Positions 15,497 through 25,951 are shown, counted from the first letter of the stretch. The stretch: 28,020 bases of DNA from Hydrogenophaga sp. (GCA_025458415.1 JALOSN010000057.1:1-28020); one strand, 5' to 3'. Translations and numbers: made by a program. The notes: generated by a model not told the origin, from the letters alone.

Positions 15497-15887
15497 TCAG
15501 CTGCAGCTCACGCTGCCGCAGCCACTCATGGAAGCCGGGCGAACCTTGCCGGGGTCGGCCAGGGTCTCGGTGCGGGTGTCGAAGCCCACGTCCTTCAGGT
15601 GCAGGGCCAGGCCGGCGTCCATGCTGGCGGCGTGCTGCGGGAACCACTCGGCCAGGGCCTCGGCCCATCCAGCGTTCTTCCTGCGCGAAATGCGCCACCG
15701 TGTGCTCGATGAAGGCGCGGTAGAGCGACAGCTGGCGCTCGGGCGGCGTCTGCAGCAGTTCGTTGAGCAGGGTCACGAATTCCTGGTGCGTGTCGTCCAT
15801 GCGGGCATCGCCCGTGTTCAGCGCATCGGTCCAGTGCAGGCCCTGGGGCGCGGCGACAGCGCCGTCGGTGTAGGCAGAGTTTTCCAT
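15497..15887 (-). pseudogene. Bacteriohemerythrin, internal deletion and frameshift
   Basis: The first 74 residues are a normal bacteriohemerythrin: HWTDALNTGDARMDDTHQEF with the first histidine ligands and EHTVAHFAQEERWM with the HxxxE ligands. At about 15657-15666 the frame breaks. The other frame continues as ALAEWFPQHAASMDAG, HLKDVGFDTRTE with the last His/Asp ligands, and a Cys-containing tail MSGCGSVSCS ending at 15497. The missing middle, about 100 bp by family comparison, normally carries the HxxxH pair, so the di-iron site would be lost even without the frameshift. If translated without correction the product ends at 15453 with an Arg/Pro-rich scrambled tail. Working members bind O2 via two irons. 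Confidence 0.85.
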
Positions 15888-16140
15888 GGGGCCGGAGGAT
15901 ACCCGTACCCGCCGGGCGTGCCTTGATGCAGGTCAAGCCGATCTCACCGCCAGGCCAACGGTTGATGGCAGGCTCGCTGTCATCGGCTGAACAGCCATGT
16001 CAATCCGATACAAGCGCTTTTGCGAGCGTCTTCCTATCATCGCGCCCGGATCGTAGGCACGGTCCAGGCCCCCGGGGTTTCGCGGGGCCCAGCCAGGCGA
16101 CCGCCGGGGGCGGCGGTTCATACACACAGGAGACGCTTTC

Positions 16141-17010
16141 ATGGACTTTTCTCTGACCACACGCTGGGGCGCCCGCGTGCGCCACATGGCCTGCGCTCTG
16201 CCGCTCGCCTGTTTCGGCCTGGCCGCGCAGGCGCAGACATCCGATCCCACCTCGACCTCGCTCAACGCCACCTCGGGTCCGTTGTCCATCAGTTCGACAT
16301 CGGTGTCCTCGTTCTCGGCACGGGGTTTCGGCGGGGGCACCATCTACTACCCGTCCGCCAGTGGCCGCTATGGTGTGGTCGCGATCAGCCCGGGCTATAC
16401 CGCCCGGCAGTCCAGCATCGCCTGGCTCGGGCGCAGGCTGGCCTCGCACGGCTTCGTGGTCATCACCATCGACACCAACTCCACCCTCGACCAGCCGCCC
16501 AGCCGGGCCACACAGCTGATGGCCGCGCTGGACCACGTGGTCAACCGTGCCAGCTCCACCGTGCGCAGCCGGGTCGATGCCGCGCGGCTGGCGGTGGCCG
16601 GTCACTCGATGGGGGGGGGTGGCTCGCTGATCGCTGCCCGGGACAACCCGAGCCTGCGGGCGGTCTACCCCATGACCCCGTGGAGCGTGTCCAAGGATTT
16701 CTCGGCTGTCCGCGTACCCACCATGATCATCGGCGCCGACAATGACTCGGTGGCATCCGTGGTCACCCATGCACGGCCTTTCTACAGCAGCCTGGCGGCC
16801 TCGCTGCCCAAGGCCTACGGTGAGCTCAACAACGCCAGTCACTTTGCTCCGAACACGACCAACACCCCCATCGGCCGTTACGCCGTCACGTGGATGAAGC
16901 GTTTCGTCGATGGCGACACCCGCTATTCGCCGTTCCTGTGCGGCACGCCGCACAACCAGTATGCAACCAGTCAGGTGTTCGCCCGGTACCAGCAGAACTG
17001 CCCGTACTGA
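16141..17010 (+). CDS. Secreted PETase/cutinase-family polyester hydrolase
   Basis: A 289-residue alpha/beta hydrolase very close in pattern to Ideonella sakaiensis PETase: SPGYTARQSSIAWLG, SHGFVVITIDTNSTLDQP, and the nucleophile motif AGHSMGGGGSL. The triad is Ser156, Asp202 (ADNDS) and His234 (ASHFAP); Tyr86 and Met157 form the oxyanion site, and Trp181 is kept. Compared with IsPETase, the Trp before Ser is His155, Ser after the triad His is Phe235, and the extra disulfide pair is replaced by Ala199 and Ala236. These are the type I, cutinase-like choices. Cys267 and Cys287 should form the C-terminal disulfide. A signal peptide ends at AQA (31), so it is exported. GGAG lies 8 nt before the ATG. 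Activity on PET is untested; other polyesters or cutin are possible. Confidence 0.93.
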   Translation: MDFSLTTRWGARVRHMACALPLACFGLAAQAQTSDPTSTSLNATSGPLSISSTSVSSFSARGFGGGTIYYPSASGRYGVVAISPGYTARQSSIAWLGRRLASHGFVVITIDTNSTLDQPPSRATQLMAALDHVVNRASSTVRSRVDAARLAVAGHSMGGGGSLIAARDNPSLRAVYPMTPWSVSKDFSAVRVPTMIIGADNDSVASVVTHARPFYSSLAASLPKAYGELNNASHFAPNTTNTPIGRYAVTWMKRFVDGDTRYSPFLCGTPHNQYATSQVFARYQQNCPY

Positions 17011-17022
17011 GCCTGGCTGGCC

Positions 17023-17808
17023 ATGCAACACGACACACGTCGTCTGATGACGCTGATGGGCCATGGTCACCGCGCACGGGTTCAGCCGGCAAAGGGCCCT
17101 GCTTCTTGGTTGAGGCGCCTGGGCTGGGTGGCGGTGGTCCTGGTGGCCGTCAGCGTGGCCGGCATCGCCTGGCGTGGTGAACACGGCCCAGAGGCGATCG
17201 AGCCGCCGGCCAGCGCCGGCGGCCCACGGGCCGACGTGCGCTGGTGGGGCAATGCCGAGCTGGGCACCGCGCCGGAGCCGGTCATGGCCGTACCCGCCCC
17301 GGTGACAGTGCCCCCGCCGGCAACCGCCATGGTCTCCGATGGGCTGTTCCGTCTGGACGAACGCGGGCAACTGCAGCTGGACGAACGCACCCGCCTGGGG
17401 GTGGAGCGCCTGCTGGCCTTGCACGACCCGGTTCAGCTCGAACAACAACTCGACAGGCACCTGGCCGGATTGCCACCCCCGGCCGGCGCCGCAGCGCGGC
17501 AGCTGGTCCAGCAGTACGCCGGCTATGCAGATGCCCAGAAGCGCAGTTATCCTCCGGGTCACGCACCCCTGGTGGCCGAGGAGGGCCTGGCGGAGCTCGA
17601 CGGTCTCCAGGCCCTGCGTGTCAGCTACTTCGGGTCTGAAGCAGCGCGACGCATGTTTGCAGAAGAGGACGCCATCGCGCGACGCCTGCTGGAGCTGATG
17701 AGGGACGATCCGGTGCCGCATGCGAGCATGGAGGACAAAGCCATGCGCGCCCAGGTCCGGCTGGACGAGGAAATGGCATCGGGCCGGTTCCGGCCTGCAG
17801 GTCCGTAG
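17023..17808 (+). CDS. Lipase chaperone (foldase)-like membrane protein
   Basis: A 261-residue protein with one membrane helix (about 33-49), a Pro/Ala-rich linker (about 55-103) and a helical periplasmic domain, the layout of lipase-specific foldases (Lif/LifO). Family-like points are DGLFRLDERGQLQLD before a long helix, PAGAAARQLVQQYAGYADAQ, and LRVSYFGSEAARRMFAEEDA, matching the R..YFG...A..lF..E stretch of foldases. The RxxFDY signature is not conserved: the position reads RTRLGVERLL. It is also shorter than typical foldases. It starts 12 bp after the hydrolase stop and is probably co-transcribed, so I infer a role in folding or secretion of that enzyme. ATG at 17047 is an alternative start. 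Confidence 0.72.
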   Translation: MQHDTRRLMTLMGHGHRARVQPAKGPASWLRRLGWVAVVLVAVSVAGIAWRGEHGPEAIEPPASAGGPRADVRWWGNAELGTAPEPVMAVPAPVTVPPPATAMVSDGLFRLDERGQLQLDERTRLGVERLLALHDPVQLEQQLDRHLAGLPPPAGAAARQLVQQYAGYADAQKRSYPPGHAPLVAEEGLAELDGLQALRVSYFGSEAARRMFAEEDAIARRLLELMRDDPVPHASMEDKAMRAQVRLDEEMASGRFRPAGP

Positions 17809-17864
17809 GTCTGGGCGGGTGTCCTTTGTGGGACGGCTTTCGTGGCCAGTGTCAAAGGAGGCAG

Positions 17865-18740
17865 ATGGACAGTCGGGTCGGAACGTCATTCGGTGGCGCA
17901 GCCGGGTCGGCCTGTGGCCCTGTGGCCGATGGCATCCGGGCGGCCAGTGACCGGGTTCGGCTGCACGGCGACAGTTTCAGCTACGCCACACCGGGCATGA
18001 CCAGCCGCGCCTGCCGGACGGCCTGTTCGATTCTGGTGGCCCTGGCCGATGACCCGTTGTGCATCGAGACGCGTGGCGGCCGCTTTCAGGGTCGCACGTT
18101 GCTGGTGGAGCCTTTGCGCCAGCGTCGCCTGTGCGCATCCGACGTCCCCCTGCTGCTGGTCGATGTGGAGCCCATCCATGCCCGCTTTCGCTCGTTGGCA
18201 GCGGCCACCGCTGCGGCTGACGTGCTGGTGCTGGACGACGACCTGGGCGACGAACTCCGTGGGCTGGGCCTGGCTTTCCTGACGCACGCGCTGGATGGTG
18301 CGGTGTACGACCGGGCATTGCGCAAAGCGATTCATCACCTGGCCAACCGGTTTCCGGAAGCCCCGCCACCGGACGAGCGCGTGGTCTGGATGATGCGCAC
18401 CATCGAGGGCCGCCCGCACTGCGGCCTGCGGGAGCTGGCGCAGGCCCTGAGCTTGTCGCCGGGACATGCCTGTCGCCTGTTTTCGGCCCAGGTGGGGGTA
18501 TCGCTGCGCCAGTATGCGGTCTCGGCGAAGATCCGGGCCGCCGCCCGTTTTCTGGGTGAGGGGCACTCCCTGACCGACGTCGCCCTGATGGCCGGTTTTG
18601 CCGATTCGGCCCATTTTGCCAAGGCCTGGGCCCGCAGTTATGGGCGGGCGCCATCCGAATCGTTCTTTTCCCGACGGCTGGTCCGCGACCGCGACACCTT
18701 GCCTGCGTGGGCCAGGCAGCCCGCCACCGGGCCTGACTGA
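17865..18740 (+). CDS. AraC-family transcriptional regulator
   Basis: A 291-residue regulator. The C-terminal part (about 180-275) has the two helix-turn-helix motifs of AraC proteins: GLRELAQALSLSPGHACRLF and SLTDVALMAGFADSAHFAKA, ending near RSYGRAPSESF. The N-terminal half is a diverged sensor-like domain without recognisable ligand motif. The ATG at 17865 is preceded by AGGAG at 5 nt, which decides it against the longer frame. It follows the foldase-like gene on the same strand, 56 bp away, so it may belong to the same unit or regulate it. The inducer is unknown. Confidence 0.88.
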   Translation: MDSRVGTSFGGAAGSACGPVADGIRAASDRVRLHGDSFSYATPGMTSRACRTACSILVALADDPLCIETRGGRFQGRTLLVEPLRQRRLCASDVPLLLVDVEPIHARFRSLAAATAAADVLVLDDDLGDELRGLGLAFLTHALDGAVYDRALRKAIHHLANRFPEAPPPDERVVWMMRTIEGRPHCGLRELAQALSLSPGHACRLFSAQVGVSLRQYAVSAKIRAAARFLGEGHSLTDVALMAGFADSAHFAKAWARSYGRAPSESFFSRRLVRDRDTLPAWARQPATGPD

Positions 18741-18768
18741 AGCCGCAGGGCGCCGGTCCTGGTCTTGA

Positions 18769-19852
18769 TCAGTTGCCCGCCTCGTCTGCCGAAGCGGGCG
18801 ACAGGCAGGACTGGACATCGTGGGACGCCAGCACTGCAGGCAGCCGTGCCAGTGCCGGGTGCGCCAGGTAGGACGCCAGGTGGAAGGTCTGGGCCTGTGC
18901 CGACAGCCGCTCCGCAAGCCCGCTGCAGACGCCGATGTGGCCGTCTTCCGGGTGTTCGCCCAGGTGGTGGCAGAGCGAGGCCAGTCCCAGCCAGGGGGCA
19001 CGGGTGGTATCGGCCTGACGGGCTGGTGTCACCAGCACACGTGCGGTCTCGCCGACGTCATCCACCAGGTCGGGCGGCAGGGCCCAGGTGCTCAGCAGCA
19101 TCGGCCCCAGTTCGCCGGCGCTCAAGCCGAGTGTCTCCTGTTCCATGCGGGTGCGGCCGATCCGGTCGGCCGCCATCCAGGCGGCCAGCGCCTTGGGGGG
19201 CATGAGGGAGGCGACGGCCAGCTGTCCCACAAAGCCCAGCACCACTTGCGTGGACAACGCGCCCTGGTTGGGCAGGTTCATGCCCTTGCCCAGCCGGACC
19301 GCCAGCTCGCTGGCCGTGCCGCACCACCGCCAGATGGCGTCAAACGCCTGCTGGGCCGACGCCAGGCCCGGCTTGAAGGCTTCGGCCAGCATGTACTGCA
19401 GGCAGATGCTGCGCACCGTGTTCATGCCCAGGAAGGTCACCGCCTGGCCCAGGTGGGCGATCGGCCGAGTCGGCTTTGGCCACAAATTCGGGCGACAGCA
19501 GCTGCTGCAGGGAGCGCGGGGGTCTGGGAATGCCACGGATGGCCTGGAGCAGTTGGTCGCGCCGGGCGGCGTCCAGGTTGCTGGCGCGCAGCCAGTCCAG
19601 CTCGGTCAGTTCGGCCGGCGGGGCTGACGGCGCCGGCGGCTGCCAGTTCGCGGCAACAGATGACGGGATGGCCCCTTCCGTGCTGCCGGTGCGGGCGCGC
19701 AAAGCCAGGTCTGCAGACGGGGTGCGGGAGGTCAGCTCGGCCGGATGGGTGGCACGCTGTGCCGTTCGTGCCGGGGCCGAGCGTCTGCGAAAGATCCACC
19801 AGAGCAGGGCGAAGGCCAGGACGGCCGCGATCCAGACGACGAAGGCAGACAC
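18769..19852 (-). pseudogene. Membrane-anchored HDOD-domain protein, internal deletion and frameshift
   Basis: Two frames form one protein. The first, from GTG at 19852 (GAGGAG 8 nt upstream), has a membrane helix VVWIAAVLAFALLWWIF, a variable linker, then RDQLLQAIRGIPRPP and LQQLLSPEFVAKADSA. The frame is lost at about 19463-19468 and resumes in another frame with PIAHLGQAVTFLGMNTVRS, CLQYMLAEAF and the rest of the HDOD domain to the stop at 18769. HDOD proteins normally have about 30 residues between these points (ELS.LV..EP.IAA.VL-type helix and NSP.YG), so roughly 90 bp are missing. HDOD proteins act in signalling, often with motility or c-di-GMP systems. Nothing in the remaining part shows phosphohydrolase activity. 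Confidence 0.83.
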
Positions 19853-19947
19853 GATGGAAGCTCCTCACAACACGGGCGCACCCCTAAGGTGAGCGCGCCC
19901 CTTGTTGGGGGTATCGGTCTGGCCGACGGGTTCTTGAGTCCGCCGCC

Positions 19948-21304
<1,357 letters not shown>

Positions 21305-21423
21305 GGTGTTGCCAGCGGCTGGAGGGAATCGGGAGGCCCGCCGGGGGCGGGAGAGGATGACCAGGATCGTGGCACGCTGCGTGCGCCTGCGACAGTCACC
21401 GCCAGGACGACCCCACGAAACCC

Positions 21424-22482
21424 ATGAAAGATTCCCGGATTTTATCGAGCTTCCAGGAGCTGTCGCACGCCGCCGGCGCGCGCCCCATGACCGACATGCC
21501 GGCGCTCAAGCAGCGCGATGTGGTGTTCGACACCTGCCAGGTCGGGGTGGTGCTGAGGGCCGTGGTGTTTGTGCAGCTGGTGGTGGCGGTGGCGGCGTTG
21601 TTCGGTGCCACCAGCGCGTGGGGCTGGCTCAGACTGGTGGCGCTGGTCACCGGGGCCGCCCTTCCGGCCACCTTGGGTTGGCTGCTGGTGATGTGTGCCG
21701 TCAAACGTCCGCTCGATCGGCTGGTCGAACCGGTACAGTGGGCCGTCGGCATTGCCCTGGGGGCCGTCATGGCCTTGTACGGCTGCGCCATGGTGTCGTG
21801 GATGGGGCTGGTCGATCCGGCGCCCTGGCTGGCCAGCGCGGCGGCCGGTGCACTGGTGGCACTCGTGTTTGTGATGGCGCTGGTCTGGCGCTTCAAGGCC
21901 CGTGAGCCGGCCGGCACCACGGCGCAGCTGGCCGAACTTCAGGCCCGCATCCGGCCCCACTTCCTGTTCAACACCCTCAACAGCGCCATTGCCCTGGTGC
22001 GCGCCGAGCCGGCGAAGGCCGAGAGCCTGCTGGAAGACCTCAGCGAACTGTTCCGCCACGCCCTGGCCGACACGCAGCAGGCCGTGCCCCTGCTGCAGGA
22101 GCTGGAGCTGGCCGAACACTACCTGGCCATCGAGCAGGTGCGTTTCGGCGATCGCCTGAAAGTGGAGTGGAGCCTGGACGAAGCCAGCTTCAAGGCCAAG
22201 CTGCCGCCCCTGATCCTGCAGCCCCTGGTGGAAAATGCGGTCAAGCATGGGGTGGAACCCAGTCCTGATGGTGCCGTGGTGCGCATCAGCACCCAGCGCA
22301 GGGGCAGTGTGGTGGTGATCAAGGTCACCAACACCGTCCCGGCCGGCACCGGCAAGCCCGGACACGGCCTGGCGCTGGACAATGTGCGCCAGCGATTGAC
22401 GCTGCTGCACGACGTGCAGGGCAGGTTCCAGAGCGCGCTGGTCAATGGGGTGTTTCAGGTTCGCCTGGAAATCCCGGTATAA
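21424..22482 (+). CDS. algZ: LytS/AlgZ-type sensor histidine kinase
   Basis: A 352-residue inner-membrane kinase. About four membrane helices fill residues 41-156 and no periplasmic sensor domain is visible. The His_kinase phosphoacceptor region is LQARIRPHFLFNTLNSAIAL with His179, followed by the ATP-binding part with PPLILQPLVENAVKHGVEP and GHGLALDNVRQRL. This is the typical LytS/AlgZ arrangement. It ends 36 bp before the response regulator gene and forms a pair with it. In Pseudomonas the AlgZ-AlgR pair controls alginate, twitching and virulence; in Burkholderiales it also sits next to argH, as here. A later ATG at 21487 is possible. Confidence 0.88.
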   Translation: MKDSRILSSFQELSHAAGARPMTDMPALKQRDVVFDTCQVGVVLRAVVFVQLVVAVAALFGATSAWGWLRLVALVTGAALPATLGWLLVMCAVKRPLDRLVEPVQWAVGIALGAVMALYGCAMVSWMGLVDPAPWLASAAAGALVALVFVMALVWRFKAREPAGTTAQLAELQARIRPHFLFNTLNSAIALVRAEPAKAESLLEDLSELFRHALADTQQAVPLLQELELAEHYLAIEQVRFGDRLKVEWSLDEASFKAKLPPLILQPLVENAVKHGVEPSPDGAVVRISTQRRGSVVVIKVTNTVPAGTGKPGHGLALDNVRQRLTLLHDVQGRFQSALVNGVFQVRLEIPV

Positions 22483-22518
22483 CACGGGCATCGGCATGGT
22501 CCGACACGGGAGCAAGGC

Positions 22519-23256
22519 ATGGTTCTGAGGGCACTGATCGTTGACGATGAGGCACTGGCGCGCTCGCGCCTGCGCACCTTGCTGGGCGACTGCCGGGAGC
22601 CTCGGGTCGAGGTCCTGGCTGAGGCCGGCAATGCGGTGCAGGCCATGGATCAGATCCAGCGCGGCGGACTGGACGTCATCATGCTCGACGTGCACATGCC
22701 GGGTGTGGACGGCATGGCCCTGGCGGGTGCGCTGCGCAACATGCCGGACCCGCCCGCCATCATCTTTGTCACCGCGCACGCCGAGCACGCGGTGCAGGCC
22801 TTCGAGCTGGAGGCGGTCGATTACCTGACCAAGCCGGTGCGACTGGAACGCTTGCTGCGGGCCTTGCAGAAAGTGGAACGCCTGCGCAACAGCGAGCCGG
22901 CCATCATTGAAGGCGCCGGCGAAAGCCTCATCATCCAGGAGCGTGGACGCAGCGAGCGCGTGGCGCTGGCCGATGTCATCTACCTGAAGGCCGAGCTCAA
23001 GTACATCACCGTGCGCACCAGCGACAAGGAGCACATCTACGACGGTGCACTCAACGACCTGGAGCAGCGCTTCGGCCACCTGTTCGTCCGCGTGCATCGC
23101 AACGCCCTGGTCTCGCGCCGCCGTGTGCGGGCGGTCGAGAAGCACAGCGATCCGGTCGAGGGCGAAGGCTGGACCGTGCGCTTGGACGGCGTCGACGAAC
23201 GCCTGGCGGTCTCGCGGCGGCAACTGGCGGCGGTGCGTGAAGCCTTGATGGGCTGA
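22519..23256 (+). CDS. algR: LytTR-type response regulator (AlgR-like)
   Basis: A 245-residue response regulator. The receiver domain (1-125) has the acidic pocket LIVDDEALARSRL and the phosphorylation site Asp57 in VIMLDVHMPG, with Thr in FVTAHAEHAV and Lys in YLTKPVRLE. The C-terminal part (about 140-243) is a LytTR DNA-binding domain: YLKAELKYITVRT and FVRVHRNALVSRRRV. Gene order with the preceding sensor kinase and argH supports the AlgR assignment. The ATG at 22519 has GGGAG upstream. In relatives hemC follows; here recJ lies convergent instead. Confidence 0.9.
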   Translation: MVLRALIVDDEALARSRLRTLLGDCREPRVEVLAEAGNAVQAMDQIQRGGLDVIMLDVHMPGVDGMALAGALRNMPDPPAIIFVTAHAEHAVQAFELEAVDYLTKPVRLERLLRALQKVERLRNSEPAIIEGAGESLIIQERGRSERVALADVIYLKAELKYITVRTSDKEHIYDGALNDLEQRFGHLFVRVHRNALVSRRRVRAVEKHSDPVEGEGWTVRLDGVDERLAVSRRQLAAVREALMG

Positions 23257-23309
23257 ATAGCCCATCTTTGGCAACGGCGCTGGATGTGCGCGTCTGCTCC
23301 AGGATGCGA

Positions 23310-23390
23310 TGAAACCGGTTCTGCCGGGCCGCACGTATCGCCCCCTGGGGGGTGACGCCGGGGGGCGCGGCGCGGGGGGTCAAACTTCCG
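23310..23390. other. GC-tract intergenic region between convergent algR-like and recJ genes
   Basis: This stretch contains CCCCCTGGGGGG and further runs of G, with several short self-complementary segments (for example CGCC-GGGG-GGCG). Similar C/G-tract elements are often found between genes in Comamonadaceae. It may form a two-way transcription end, but there is no T-tract, and its last bases overlap the end of recJ. Confidence 0.35.
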
Positions 23391-25048
23391 CCGCTTCGAT
23401 CAGGAAGCGCACCCGTCGCTGTCCCTGCCATTCATCCGCATCCAGCCGGAACGCGATCCGGACCTTGGCGGGCAATGGCTCGGTGTGACCGAACCAGATG
23501 CCGTCAACCGGCTCGCCCTGGTGCTTGAGCTTGACGGCCAGGTGTTTTTCGGCGACCAGCCGCTGGCTGACGATCTGCACCTCTTCGCAGAACACCGGCG
23601 GCGCAAAGCCCTGGCCCCACACATGCCCATGCAGCGCGTCCACCAGGTCCGGACGGCGGTATTGCGGCTCCAGTGCGCCGTCGGCCTCCAGCCGGCGTTG
23701 CAGGGTGGCGGCATCCAGCCACTCGTGGGCCACCTGGGCCAACGCCTGCTCGAAGGTGTCCAGGTGTTCCTCGTCGATGGTGCAGCCGGCGGCCATGGCG
23801 TGGCCGCCGAAGCGCAGCAGCACGCCCGGGTGGCGCTTGGCCACCAGGTCGAGGGCATCGCGCAGGTGAAAGCCCGGAATCGAACGGCCCGACCCCTTGA
23901 GTTCGTGTTCCTTGCCCTCGGCGCCGCTGGCAGCGAACACGAAGGTCGGCCGGTGCAGCTTGTCTTTCAGCCGCGAGGCCACGATGCCCACCACGCCTTC
24001 ATGGAAGTCGGGATCGAACACGGTGATGGCCGGCGGCGGGTCCTCGCTTTCGTCGAACAGCTCCTCGGCCAGCAGCAGGGCCTGCTCGCGCATCTCGCCC
24101 TCGATGGCGCGGCGTTCGCGGTTGATACCGTCCAGCGCGCGCGCCAGTTCGTCGGCGCGCCCCGGGTCGTCGGTCAGCAGGCATTCGATGCCCAGCGTCA
24201 TGTCGGCCAGTCGACCTGCCGCATTCAGGCGCGGGCCGAGGGCAAAACCGAAATCGAAGCTGCTGGCTTTCTGTGGCTGGCGTCCGGAGGCCGCAAACAG
24301 CGCAGCCATGCCGGGGGGCATGGCACCGGCGCGTACCCGCTTCAGACCCTGGGCCACCAGGCGGCGGTTGTTGGTGTCCAGCTTCACCACGTCGGCCACG
24401 GTGCCCAGCGCCACCAGGGGCAGCAGCGCATCCACCTTCGGTTGTGACTTCTGGTCAAAGACACCGCGCTCGCGCAGCTCGGCACGCAGCGCCAGCAGCA
24501 CGTAGAACATCACACCGACCCCGGCGATGCTCTTGCTCTCGAAGCCGCAGCCGGGCTGGTTCGGGTTGACGATGAGGCAGTCCTGCGGCAGCGTGACAAC
24601 ACCATCCTGCACGGCCGGCAGGTGGTGGTCGGTGACCAGCACCTGAAGGCCGAGTTCGCGCGCCACGCGCACGCCTTCGACGCTGGCGATGCCGTTGTCC
24701 ACCGTCAGCAGCCAGTCGGCACCGCGCTGCCGGACGCGCTGTGCGATGGCAGGTGTCAGGCCATAACCGTCGATGACGCGATCGGGCACCAGGTACTCCA
24801 CCCGGTCCCAGCCCAGGGGGGCGCCCAGCAGGCGCAAGCCGCGCACGGCGACCGCGCAGGCGGTGGCGCCGTGCTTCGGTGGTGCCGTGCATGGAGGTGG
24901 GCGGCAGCAGTCGCGCCAGGGCGTCGTCCAGTTCGTCGGGGTGCTGCACGCCTCGTGCCGCGAACAGGCGCGCCAGCAAGGGGTGCAGGCCGCTCTGTTC
25001 CAGCGTCCAGGCGGCGCGTGGCGGAATGTCGCGGGTAACGATCTTCAT
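23380..25048 (-). pseudogene. recJ: Single-strand exonuclease RecJ, motif I deleted, frameshift
   Basis: RecJ is the 5'-3' single-strand exonuclease of mismatch repair and RecFOR recombination. The first frame from ATG 25048 reads MKIVTRDIPPRAAW to LLPPTSMHGTTEA and breaks at about 24869-24872. The second frame continues as ATACAVAVRGLRLLGAPLGW, then DNGIASVEGV, the DHH motif VTDHHLP, and the DHHA1 region with RFGGHAMAAGCTI, to the stop at 23380. The ADYDADG-type motif I, normally just before the ATAC segment, is missing, so a metal ligand set would be lost as well as the frame. A nearly exact 14-bp direct repeat lies at the junction (24861-24874 and 24877-24890). The start overlaps the upstream gene's stop (ATGA). 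Confidence 0.88.
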
Positions 25049-25951
25049 AGGCTGGCCAGTGTCTCACCAACCGGCGGCGGGCGGCGCCAGCGGGCGCTCA
25101 GCCGCTGCCAGAGGCTGCCGGTCTGTCGGGGGCCGGGGGTGCTCCAGTGTTGTGCATGACGCTCCCCGCACAGGATCAGCTGCACGGACTGCCCGGCCTC
25201 AGCGGCACGCAGCAGTTCCGCCACCGGGCCGGCATCCAGGTCCTGCCAGGCGGTCTGCCAGGCTGCCCAGTCGTCCCGCAGCGCGGCCTGGCGCAGGTTG
25301 TCGGGACTGCGGGGTCCGGGTCGCAGCCGCTGTGGCTCGGCACAGGCGCCAGCGCCATGCACCCAGAAACCGTTGACCGGCAGCTGGCCTGCCGCCTCGC
25401 GGGCGTCGTTGATCGGCAGGGTGTAGAACAGCATCTGGGCCTCGCTCTGCAGGCGCTGCAGCAGGCGCTGGCCCTGGGGGTTGTCGGGCGAATCGGTGAG
25501 CCAGGGGCCGACCGGCCGGCCGCTGACCCGGTCCAGGCTGGCGCAGGCCAGGGCGCGCAGCGGCTCTCCCAGGGCGGGCACGCGAGGCGACATCGTCCAG
25601 CCCGATCTGGTCGGCAGGCAGCAGCGTCACCTGGTCGATGCCGATCTGGAAATGGCAGGGGCTGAACCAGGCCTGGGGCCTGTCCGGTTCATCGCTGTCG
25701 GCAGAGGCCCAGGGCAGCCGCCCGTCGGCGCCCGGGAGACCCCGTGCCCTCGCCAGCGCCCGCTCGTGGGGTGGGCTCAGGCTGTGCTCGCTGCCCTCGT
25801 CCACGGCTTGAACCGTCAGGCGGGCCAGCAGGGCCTGCAGGTACGGCAACTGCAGACCGGGCAGCAGGGCCTGACAGGCCGGCGCCGAAGCGGCGGCACA
25901 GGCAATGAGCAAGTCTGGGCAGCCCAGGGGGGCCATCTCGGGAGCGGACAT
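25045..25951 (-). pseudogene. Phosphoglycerate-mutase-like hypothetical protein, internal deletion and frameshift
   Basis: Two frames form one protein of the COG4255 type, described as regulatory or cofactor-independent phosphoglycerate mutase-like. The first frame from 25951 has LLPGLQLPYLQALLARL and FSPCHFQIGIDQVTLL, ending ADQIGLDDV. The frame breaks at about 25575-25592 and resumes as LGEPLRALACASLDRVSGR, then SEAQMLFYTLPINDAREAAG and NGFWVHGAG, to the stop at 25045. The usual helix and strand of about 23 residues between these points are absent. The family commonly sits directly before recJ in betaproteobacteria, and here the genes overlap by ATGA. The biochemical role of the family is not established to my knowledge. 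Confidence 0.8.

Noticed and set aside
16010..16060. Sigma-70 promoter of the hydrolase gene (TATCAT near 16034)
   Set aside because: No acceptable -35 element lies 15-19 bp upstream, so the promoter could not be assigned.
16000..17889. Long minus-strand frame opposite the polyester hydrolase
   Set aside because: It is antisense to three genes with strong family motifs and shows no domain of its own.
19874..19910. Intrinsic terminator after argH
   Set aside because: GGGCGC/GCGCCC can pair but the stem is interrupted, the loop is large and no T-run follows.
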